Assembly: GCA_010645155.1 (NCBI GenBank)
Contig: CM021318.1
Span: 9,224,897-9,288,896 of the forward strand
Direction: 5' to 3'
Length of the DNA stretch: 64,000 nt
From: Tigriopus japonicus
Taxonomy: Eukaryota; Arthropoda; Copepoda; Harpacticoida; Harpacticidae
A program made the position numbers and the translations under genes. This document shows positions 12,477 through 21,681 of this stretch, piece by piece; positions within the stretch are counted from its first letter, which is position 1; every line of letters begins with the position of its first letter. The notes beneath the pieces are model-generated. The model saw only the letters and a list, made by a program, of their open reading frames with translations, searched no databases and was not told the origin of the DNA.

Positions 12477-12682
12477 GGCCCCAGGAACCGATCTCCTCTG
12501 GCCATCTTGTTTTCCAATGTTGGGCGTTCCTGATTCAAAAGTTCGGAAGAACCCTCTCATTTTTGTTTTGCCATAAAGATGTCGAGAGTTGCTATTCCCA
12601 CTTCAAGTTATGCACATGAGAAAGGAATTGTTGCAATTACCAGGCCTAAATCTTTGTTTTAGCTACCTTTCTCGCTCATCAG

Positions 12683-13717
12683 TAGGGACGGGCAGAAAGT
12701 GCAAATAATCTTACCCTTTTAGTTACCAAAAGTTGCAAAAAAATGTGCCCAAAAGTGCAAAACAAAGTGCAGAAAAATGTTGAAAGTGCAAATAAATGTC
12801 AAAAAAGAGCAAATAAATGTCAAAAGAGCAAATAAGTGTCAGAAAAGAGCAAATAGATGTCAAAAAAGAGCAAATAACTTGCATTTGGACTTAAAACGTC
12901 ATTCATGGAGTACCCACGGCTCCTATTTGAGCAGAAGTCATTTACAAGTTACGAGTTCTATTAGGTCACTAGCAAAAAGGATGCAAGGTCATGAAAAATA
13001 CTCTAGTCAACAATCTTCTGAATTTTTCATTCCTAAGGTGGTCTCATGGATGTATGTACCTAAAATATTATCGAAATATATTTAGCAATTGTTTTATATG
13101 GCTTTACATCACTCCGTTTTCGTCCTTCAAGTTGTTCAAAAATAGACATTGAAAATTGAACAGAAAAATACCCACGTGTGCCTAACAATTGTATCAAAGA
13201 AAATAGTCCTAAATGTGTTTTATGCATGTTTTTAGTGACATCACTTCAATATTTGTCCCATGGCCTAATTACCAGAACTCAATTTTAAATTTGGCATTCA
13301 TTGTCTCATCACATCTATATTGTTTGTAGATCCTTCCATTACCATAACATGAGTTGCTTTAGGTTTGCTATTTGTTGGTTGCATGGAGTGAGATTCTTTT
13401 GTCTAATCTTTAATTTAGTAAACGGGATGTTATAGTTAAAGCCAAGATGGTGAATAAAGTTTGAGGTTTGTGTCTGAAATGCACATATTTCTTCAAGGTG
13501 CTAAGAATGGTTGATTGCAAATGCAAGCTTTTTCGACTAGTTCAAAATTTGATCTTGAAACTAAAAATTCTTTCAAAAGCCACTACATTTTTTTAACAAT
13601 TTGTCAATTTTGGCCAAAAACGTAAATAAAAAGTGCAAATAAAGGTGAAAAGTGCAAAAGTGCAGAAAAATGGGTTTATGTTACCAAAAATCTTTTTGCA
13701 CTATTTGCCCGTCCCTA
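12683..13717. mobile_element. Non-autonomous hAT-like element, 1035 bp
   Basis: Terminal inverted repeats are TAGGGACGGGCA at the left (12683-12694) and its exact complement at the right (13706-13717), with looser similarity further in (AGTGCAAA on both arms). The flanks are a perfect 8-bp duplication CTCATCAG (12675-12682 and 13718-13725). The 8-bp duplication and TAGGG ends fit the hAT superfamily. There is no transposase frame. An internal array of about five ~20-bp units (GAGCAAATAAATGTCAAAA and variants) lies at 12785-12880. The same site without the insert is present at 34731-34740 in repeat A copy 4. Confidence 0.85.
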
Positions 13718-13782
13718 CTCATCAGAAACAAATGTCTTTCAAACTTTTTTCCCGCCAAAAATGATGACATCATTAATAATTC

Positions 13783-14541
13783 CTAAAGAAGCTTCTTTGG
13801 TAATTGCTACCATTCGGACATTTTTTCTGGTTATCGGAATTATAGATTCTGTTCCAATTCTGGCCAAATATAATTTTTTGGTCGTGTGGAAAGTAAATTG
13901 GGTCTTCATTCTTTCTGAATTGGAATTTTTTGTCTGTTCAAAAACTAAATTTTGTTTTTATTCTGTCATTTCCCGCTCCTCCAGTTCTAAAAGAGTAGGA
14001 GCAAAATTTTGGTGAGCGAAAATTGCTGTTTAGTTGTTTTTTACAATCAAATCGTTGAAAAATTCTGAAGTAGTCTGATAAGACTAGTCTTGTTTTAAAT
14101 GGTAAAAATTGAAAGGCACTTGTGGCCTAGTGGCCATTGAAGTGCATTTTTTGTTTGTTCAAAAACAATGCTCAGAGACTATTTATTTGAAAAATAAAAT
14201 AGAAATTGAAAAGATTTAAGTCGGATAATTAAGATTCGGATAAATCTAAATTTCCAAGAGGAAAAATATTTTCAAGTTTTTCTAAACCACAAAAAAATTA
14301 GTAAGTGGAGAGGTCAAGAAGTTAGAACAAAACATTCGCAAAAGTTGGAAAAAAACAACTAAAATTACGAAATGATGAACATGCTCACATTTGAGAAAAA
14401 TAGCGTGGAATATTTTTTTTGTTGAAAATTATGTTTCGGCTGCTCAGTTACACATAATATATCTTGACCAAAACTACCTTTTGATACCAATTTTCAGTAG
14501 ATTTTGATGTTTGTCCGATTCTGTCCATTTTAATTTCCAAT
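13783..14541. other. AT-rich stretch, nothing recognised
   Basis: About 760 bases of AT-rich sequence between two copies of repeat A. No coding signal, RNA gene or further repeat was recognised. Confidence 0.35.
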
Positions 14542-14770
14542 GGGGGTGATTACGGCATCATTTTACGGACCTACTGCCGTTGGCAATGTAGGCTTGCAAA
14601 AAAAATCTCAGTTTTCAAGGGTCAGATTTTCGAAAAAAAAAATTTCATTTATAGGTAATGGCATGGTATAGGCAATGGCATGGCCACAAAAAAAAATAAA
14701 AAATAAAAAATAAAATTTTTAGGTAATGGCATGGTTATGTATGTTGAGAAGTATTCTGAGAAATACTGCC
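14542..14770 (+). repeat. Repeat family A, copy 2 (left part, forward)
   Basis: Matches the left part of the family: a GGGTGATTACGGCATCATT start, CTACTGCCGTTGGCA, then TCAAGGGTCAGATTTTCG and GGTAATGGCATGG. It is interrupted by an A-rich (AAAAAT)n tract at about 14687-14718, after which part of the unit is repeated. It ends in TATGTTGAGAAGTATT, where an inverted copy begins. Confidence 0.7.
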
Positions 14771-14779
14771 TTTACAAAA

Positions 14780-15192
14780 AATGCCTTTCTTATCTGCAAA
14801 ACTTGAAGTTGAAATAGCAATTTTGACATTGCTTTTGCAAAAAAGTATGTTTTGTTGCTTTTATCTAAAATTTCGCTACATAAGTTGAGAGGGTTCTTCC
14901 GAAGTTTTAAATTAGGAATGCCCGACTTTGAATAACAAGATGGCCAGAGGAGATCGGTTCCTGGGGCAACTAAACCTAAAAACAAATAATTTGTTTAATC
15001 GAAGCCTTCCAATTTCTCCATCTGTTTTTAAATTACTTAGCAATGCTCCTCATCATACATTAACCAAGCCATTGCTCTTAAATGCAACATTTTTTAGAAA
15101 ATCTGATTCTTGAAAACCGAGACTCGTTTTTGGCAAGCCTAGGCTGCTATCGGCAGCAGGTCTGTAAAACGATGCGGGAATCGCTCCCAAGA
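14780..15192 (-). repeat. Repeat family A, copy 3 (inverted)
   Basis: Read on the minus strand this gives the left end (GGGAGCGATTCCCGCATCG), the GGTTTAGTTGCCCCAGGAACC junction, GATCTCCTCTGGCCATCTTG and the GCAGATAAGAAAGGCATT segment. It lacks the far right end. With copy 2 it forms a head-to-tail inverted arrangement that could fold on itself over about 200 bases. Confidence 0.75.
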
Positions 15193-16007
15193 CGAACAAA
15201 TCAGCGTTGCTGGATTTTGGGATTTTCCCAAACTGGATTGTCGGGGTAGGATTGGGCATTTAAATCTAACATTGAGAAATTCCCAACGTTGCAAGAACGC
15301 TGGTACGGTATCTTAAGTTCTAGCCTAAAAGCATAGTTTTCGTCGTATTATGCTTTGTACTTTTTTGGAATGATTTAAAGGTTTGACTCTTTTGGGGCAA
15401 ATTTGTCGAGGTCATTTGGCAGCGCTGAAGTCAAGTTAACAGATTGCAAAGAAAATCGAAGTAACGGGTGTAGTGCGCAGAAATTCCATCTTGTTCAGGA
15501 TAGCAGACTGGTGGTGGGTGCTCGGCGTGAAGTTTGTCCGAGCTCAGTTTTACCGACCCCCGTTGAACTCATCGGATGCACGCATGTTTGCACGAAAGGA
15601 TCGGATTATCCAAGGAAATCGTGAGACATTTTTAGTGATCCTTGGATTATCTCAATCACAAACGTCAAACTACTCGTTGGTATATTGTAAACCATGGTTT
15701 TTGTTTTATCACAAAGGGACGAGCTTTTCCAGTCTGCTTTCTCTAGAATAATCGTTTGAGGAGGCATAACTTTTCACTTCGGCATTTGATTGAGCTCTGC
15801 AGATAATTTAGTGCTTCTATATAATTTTGAAGAGTTAAGAGCTCCATAAATATATACAGGCCGACCAGTGTGTCTTCGGACACCTAAAATTACCGAGCAG
15901 TATGAGCTTTTTTTGAAAATTTCCCGCATTTTTTTTTCAATTTCCAATGATTCAATAGACGTGTAACCCGTTGAGCCTAATGAATCTTCAAACCCTTCAA
16001 AGGTTTA
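15193..16007. other. Intergenic, with a short dispersed repeat near 15758
   Basis: No gene seen. A block around 15758-15825 (GGCATAACTTTTCACT, then GATTGAGCT and further on AGTGCTTCT) recurs at about 19345-19480. Sequence from 15860 on leads into the mariner relic and may contain its decayed 5' end. Confidence 0.35.
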
Positions 16008-16960
16008 TTGTGCTTTGAAGTCAAATCAGACAAGAAAATTGGAAAACGTGAAAGCCATCCCCCGATTTCATCAAACTGTCAATCCTGCAGAGACATTGCC
16101 AAGAGGCTCTGTGCTCTCCATGTTTGTCAAAGTATAGTTTCGTACACCATCAAGAGGTTCGAAGAGACAAAATCTGTCCTTGACCGAAAAAAATCTGGAC
16201 GTCCTAGAACTGTGAGAACAAGGAAGCTCGTGGGAGCCGCAAGGAAGAAGATGCGAAAGCAATCCTCAAAGGTCCATGAGGAAAAAGGCGACTGAGGTTG
16301 GTCTGAGTAGAGAGAGCATGCGAAAAATCGTCAAGGAGGACCTACAAATAAAGGCCTACCAAATGCAAAGAAGGCAACTCCTCAGTCAGGCCACAAAGGA
16401 CATGAGGCTCTTCGGGGCCAAGCAACTCTTGGTTTGGTTTTAGTCTCGGACGGACATCAGTGTCATCTAGACTAATGAGAAGTTTCCTCTGGTCAAGCGG
16501 TATTGAACAATTAAAAAGACGGAATTTTGACAAGTGACATTCAGCATATGATATTACCTTCAAAACCGTCTTCAAGCGTCAGAAACCGGCCTCAGCGGTC
16601 TGGGTGGGTTTGACATCATGCGTCAAGAAGACTCCCCTCATTTTTATTCCAAAGCGAGTCAAAGGCAACCAAAACGCGTATTTGGACATGGTGCTGCCAT
16701 GAATCAACAGGAACACCTGGCCAAAGTCGTACTGCTTCCAACAAGATGGTGCTCCAAGCCACGTAGCAAACAAGGCCTGGCGGTGGCGCTTCGAGACTTT
16801 TGACGAGTTCTGGACCAAGGATATGTGCCCCCCTTCCGCCCTAGATTTAAATGCCATGTACTTTTCAATGTAGTCCATTTTGGAGAGGAAGGTTGGGGGA
16901 CAATCCTACAAGAATGTGGATAATCTCAAGACTGCCCTTCTTGAAGTTCGGATCGAATTG
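16008..16960 (+). pseudogene. Dead mariner/Tc1-type transposase
   Basis: Three separated pieces of one transposase are visible. The helix-turn-helix region with SGRPRTVRT is at 16008-16260. After a +1 frameshift comes a stretch with GLSRESMRKIV and IKAYQMQRRQLL (16260-16440). A catalytic part with FQQDGAPSH and PPSALDLN follows at about 16728-16870. It is non-functional. The first catalytic Asp (usual DEK) reads NEK. The third, expected in the NPMDF position 37 residues after the second, reads Tyr. A Trp codon is a stop (TAG at 16873) and there are further frameshifts. The D-to-third-site spacing would fit a DD37D-like lineage, but that is inference from one damaged copy. Confidence 0.8.
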
Positions 16961-16974
16961 TTTCTCTCCAAGAA

Positions 16975-17330
16975 GTCAATCCCGAAAAACTTAAAAATCA
17001 TTCTTTATAACGCACTAATCAAGAGCAGGTTGGAATAAGGGGTGGGGTATTATAATAGATCCCCATCGTTTGCTAACCTAGGCCGATTACAAAAGAAGGC
17101 AAAAGAAGATGGATAGATGGTGCTAGATATCGAGCTCACCCAACGAAAATATTTCAGCGATGGAATGCCATGAAATTACCAGACTTGGTTAAACTCCGTC
17201 GTCTGCAATTTATGTGTATAAAAGCGTTAACGTGGAAATCTTCTCCACTTGTTAGCACATATTCTCACAAGAAGATTCGAAATGGGCTTATATTATTCTC
17301 CGTGTCACTTTCTCGAACAACTTGAACTTG
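16975..17330 (+). pseudogene. Tail of a non-LTR (LINE-type) reverse transcriptase
   Basis: Immediately after the mariner relic, forward frames read IPKNLKIILYNALIKSRLE, then LGRLQKKAK, and after a frame change HPTKIFQRWNAMKLPDLVKL followed by RRLQFMCIKAL. This is the thumb and C-terminal part typical of Jockey/CR1-like LINE polymerases (YN-x-IKSRLEYG, QKKAIR, HT-x-PIF, LPDLVKL). It has in-frame stops and no catalytic FADD box in the fragment, so it is a 5'-truncated dead copy. Confidence 0.7.
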
Positions 17331-17339
17331 GGGTCAAAG

Positions 17340-18056
17340 ACTCCCGGCGTTTTTATTACTGAAACTAAATTAGAAGTTGACTTATATACTTCTTCAAAGC
17401 GATGGACCTCTCGGGTGACGGAGATGGTCATTTCTAGCTACTCATCCGAATGTAGTGACTTGGATTGCTTTCCATGTAACCGTGTTGTGCCACCCGATAT
17501 GAAATCCTGAACTCTGACGAAGAGAGGGGCTTCCCCCGTGGTAAACTTGTCCAAATAGTGATCTAGTCAAGAGCAGATTGAAACGGGTACCCATGAAAAA
17601 AAGCTGTTGGGCTTATGGGAAACCCACGGGGTGATCACTCTTAAGTTAACCTAAACGATGAGAAAGAGTCCCTGAAATAAACTGCAACAAAGCTTGGGAC
17701 ACAAGTGATGATGTGGTGCGTTGATCTTGTGGCGATGTCAGGCGCCGTCTCCATGCTGTGGTGAAGGCCAGAGGAGGTCATTTTGAGTGAAATTTGGACC
17801 ATGTATGCCCCATTATATGCTTGCCATTTACTGAGAAAATAAAAAAAAATGTCAAGCTCAAGGATTTGGAGTTATTTGCTAAGTTTGCTGTCCCAAGAGT
17901 TCATGGTCAGCCTGTATACGAATAGGGTAGCATACGGTACCTAAAGATGCATGTTAATGCTTTAACGGTACCTAACAAAGTTAGGATGCCCTAAAAAAGT
18001 TAGGATGCCATGTTTGGAAAGTAATGAAACTGACACTTTACAGTTTAACAACACAA
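17340..18056. other. Intergenic, nothing recognised
   Basis: About 700 bases without a credible gene. AAAGTTAGGATGCC occurs twice in tandem around 17976-18010, just before the foldback element. Confidence 0.35.
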
Positions 18057-18057
18057 T

Positions 18058-18312
18058 AGGTCGGTTGTTGAGGAAGTTTTGAAGTATAGTAGAAGCATAT
18101 CTAGAAACATAGAAGAAACACAAAAGAAGCATATGAGGTGGAGTAGAAATAGCCATGCTCGATCAAGTTTTACCACATAAGCTGCGATTGAAAAAGCAGC
18201 TGATGTAGCGAAATTTGATTGAGCACGATTTTTTCTACTCCGTCTCATGTGCTTCTTTTGTGATTCTAGATATGCTTCTACAATACTTCAAAACTACCTC
18301 AACAACCGACCT
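18058..18312. mobile_element. Foldback (palindromic) MITE, copy 1, 255 bp
   Basis: The outer arms are near-perfect inverted repeats, starting AGGTCGGTTGTTGAGG and ending with its complement. The match continues through GTAGAAGCATATCTAGA into the centre, where ACATAAGCTGC pairs with GCAGCTGATGT around a short loop. Almost the whole element is one hairpin. It is flanked by TA/AAT-like sequence, but a target duplication cannot be defined from this copy alone. It lies about 210 bases upstream of the first coding exon of the next gene. Confidence 0.8.
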
Positions 18313-18524
18313 AATGTAACAACTTTCAAGTTATTCCAACTGAGGTAAAACAAATTCTGTGCCATATTGCTGTTTTCGCAAATCCCTTGTCTAAGCTTAC
18401 CTTAAATTGATCTGACCTTAAGTTCTAGCCATCAAAACTTCCCTTCGCCTTGTTTAAGAACTCAAAACCTATTTCTTTTGTTCGGTTAGCAAAAGATTAC
18501 ATGTTATCTCCTTTTTGCAGGAAC

Positions 18525-21500
18525 ATGGCTGCTAGAGACTCAAGATTGTCGCATGATGAACAGTTAAACATTGACGTTAAGCCTCCTCGGATGACACAGG
18601 ATCTAAGGGGTTGGACAAGTCAATATCCTCCACCGATAAAACAAGAACAGCCAATCTCTGGATCGACTTTTACTTGGCCTGGGTCCGGTTCGAAACGGCC
18701 CGTATGTGCCTCGCCCGATGACGAGTTCATCGAGGTAAAAATAAAAATTGAGGACCCAAGGATCAGGGAGAAAGCCTCATCAACGAAGGATTCAGTGCCA
18801 GACCTAGATCGAGCCTCAACGAGCCATAAAAGGCGAAAGCGAGGGTGCGTTGTTCCGGTTTAGTTTCAGTAAATGAAATGAAAAAGCGTATGAAAGAAAT
18901 TTGGTCAAAAAAACGAAAACAAGGAAGCCTCTGCTCAGGCGTTCAGTTGTGAATTTCCTAAAAGCCGAATCTCATGCAAGCAAATGGTTTTGTCTTCATA
19001 AGATCACTAGGACAAGCATTTCAGGATGTCCAGTAATAAATTTTCAGCATGTTTAGAGTATGGGTATAATATCATGTATGTGGAAAATTTCCCTTTGCGT
19101 CACTTGAGCGGTCTTGTCTTAGAGCATTCAGGATCAGAAGGTCTGGCAGAAGAATCAAACCACGCAAATCACGTCAAGTTTGAGCTATTTGAATTAGTTC
19201 AGTTAACATCTGATCTTGAACTGAGTTATTCGTTTTAATTAGTAGTTGTATTACTACAAAAGGGCGAGCTCTTTCATTCTATGCCCTCTGCAGTACAATA
19301 CAGCCCAATAGAGTAATGCCCAATACAGTACAAGTTTGAGAAGGCATAACTTTTCACTCCGTCATTCGATTGAGCTGGAAAAAAATACGTTGTCTGGTTT
19401 GTAGCAGAACGCAATTGAATTTATCCTTTTGGAAATCAAAATTCTCACCGTTAGCCTCCCACTCCAGAAATTCAGTGCTTCTGGGCTGGTGCATGTCTTT
19501 TTGTTGTAGTCTATAATCCTTTTACGCGCACTAAACCTCCTGTTAACCTCAAAATTGACCTATTGTTCCCAACTATAGCGAATATTTGTGCGATCCCTTG
19601 AATAAGGACACTGTCGAGGAAGCCTTTGCCAAACCAGATACAAGTACCAGACTTGAAGATGCGAGGCCCTTATGCAAAAGGTAAGGTTGTTTTTGTTTCT
19701 GTCAAATTATAAAATTGTCTTTTTATAAACCATATGGTGGAAAAACTAAAACATATAGTGTTGCATCGTTTTTTACGCTGGTGGAGGTCTTAGCCGAAAC
19801 CGAAACCGAAAGTGGCTTACTACTGAATTGTATAAATGCAAAATCCATCTTAAAAAATCAAGTTGCTCATGTGTTCGATGTTGGATAGTCGCAAATTTTA
19901 AAAAATCGGAAAACTTAAATTTCAAAGATTTAGCTTTTTTGTGGAACAAATCGATTTTAAAGGCGGGCTCCTAACGACGAAACGATTTTTTCACAGGAAA
20001 AAGTCCGATCTATCGTCAGCAAGTGACACATCTTTATCGAAAAAGAGAAGTCAAATGGATGAAATGAGCAAGGCTAACAAGGTCGTCCAACCTTGCCAGA
20101 CTATTGCCTCTACGTCAACTCCAAGACTGGATGAGCGAGCAAGTGCATCGGCTTTGCGAGACTTAAAGAACTCGTCAGTGGAAGCGTGCTTCGTCACATT
20201 TCTGGAATACCTCGGGATCAAAAAGAAGACGGCTTTGATAAGCCATTTAAGGTAGTACTGAGAATACTTGGGGGCCATACTAAAGCATCTTTAGGCCATA
20301 CCACATCTGTACCAAGAATAACTTTTCAGGAGTTTTTTTGACCATTGGAAGGAGAACGTGATCCAATTCAATCCCAAGGATCTTTTTTTGAAGCTCAACA
20401 TGCCTCGGGCTCAGGTGGTCCAATTTGAGCCTGAATATATTAGGTCATTTTGCGAACGGAGCTCTGAAAGTGCTCTCCCTCTAATTGTCTCGTCTTTAAT
20501 ATATTTTCTGTCCATGTACGAACAATTTGTTAAAGCCTCCTCCATTGACCAGGAGGTACTAGAGCTTGCCATTTTACAACTTGACAATGCTCGCGCAATC
20601 ATTTCACAAGTAAGGGAAAAAATCCGTTCCCAACGAATGATTCAGCGAAAGATTGAGGAAGCCACCGACTATTTGATCGCACGACCTGAAATTGTGCGAT
20701 ACTACTGCAGACGGTTAGTTTTGCGGCGAGTTCACCTGTAGAAGTTTTCATATTACACTTATGTTTCCAATCTTTAGGTTCCTGCAAAGTAAATTTGTTG
20801 TTAATATGTGCCGTCGGATTGGCTGCAATTGTCTAACCGAAATACGACGTGCGAACTCACTAACCCCCGTCATGATCCGGGATATGGGTTTGGCCCTCCT
20901 GGATGTGAGCACTGGCGGGCAAAAAAGTTTGGCCCTAAGAAGCCTTACCTTAAGCGAATTCGAAGCCCGTGAGACGATAGATCACGGAGTGAGACTGTGT
21001 TGTCATGCTCATGAGACCGTCGATGGGCCCGTGACCATCATCGTTCGGCAACCAATGATTTTGAATTTCATGATTGGGTATGTGACCCACGCACGAAAAT
21101 TGATCGGCGATTACGACCTTCTTAGCCACAAGAACAGTCCCTTGTTTCCAACCGAGCAAAACGGGCAAGTTGAAAACTATTACAGGTCAAGTAAATAACC
21201 TAGAGCTCTCATGTCCAAATATTTAGGATACTTGATTCGACAACCAAAAGCATGGCATGGGTGAGCAGAGTTCTGGAGAGGATCGGGATTAAAGATGTGT
21301 TCGATCCTACCGAATTTCTTGCCATGACGTCAACCGTCATCAAGAAAGCATTCGAGCCAGTTGCTCGATCAGGAAACAAACGACGAAAGGAACAAGAGGA
21401 ACAAGACGCCCATCATGCGAATACGAACCGCCTCGCACGATATTCCAAAAGAATTGCGGATCGTCAATGTCATGTTTATGTGAGATTTTGAACTAAGTCC

Positions 21501-21681
21501 ACACCCGAGAATGATTTGCTCATGCTATGCCTGATAATTTCAGAACTTGAGGGGTCAGCGATTTCCAAATATTTTGGACGAATTGCTCCTTCCCGTAACA
21601 CAAGAAGAACAAAGCGAGGACCAATCGTTGAATATCGACGTGTTGGCCCAACCCAGAACCAACGATAATTTGTCAAACTAG
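18525..21681 (+). CDS. Seven-exon gene for an unrecognised 619-aa protein, possibly tyrosine-recombinase derived
   Basis: Coding exons are 18525-18844, 19579-19680, 19997-20251, 20330-20713, 20778-21185, 21227-21479 and 21544-21681. Every intron is GT-AG; the first five junctions are phase 2 and the last is phase 0. The sum is exactly 620 codons with no internal stop, so the model is coherent. An acceptor 4 bases before the ATG suggests a spliced 5' UTR. The N terminus is acidic with VKIKIEDP and a nuclear signal KRRKR (102-106). Residues about 210-350 are helical. Residues 395-540 (STGGQKSLALRSLTLSEFE, HAHETVDGPVTIIV, VSRVLERIGI) vaguely recall the catalytic half of Crypton-like tyrosine recombinases that animals have co-opted. 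The catalytic Arg/His/Tyr are not convincingly present. Function unknown. Confidence 0.7.

Larger units (their letters stand above)
11058..13782 (+). repeat. Repeat family A, copy 1, split by two insertions
   Basis: The family is defined by comparison with the uninterrupted copy at 34264-34795. The left half is 11058-11281, ending TTTAGTTGCCCC. The right half resumes at about 12477 (GCCCCAGGAACCGATCTCC) and runs to 12682, and the last part is 13718-13782 (CTCATCAG, then the CCCGCCAAAAATGATGAC region). The two gaps are a 1.2-kb insert of unknown type and a hAT-like element. No protein is encoded. No terminal inverted repeats were found, so the class of family A is unknown. Confidence 0.75.
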
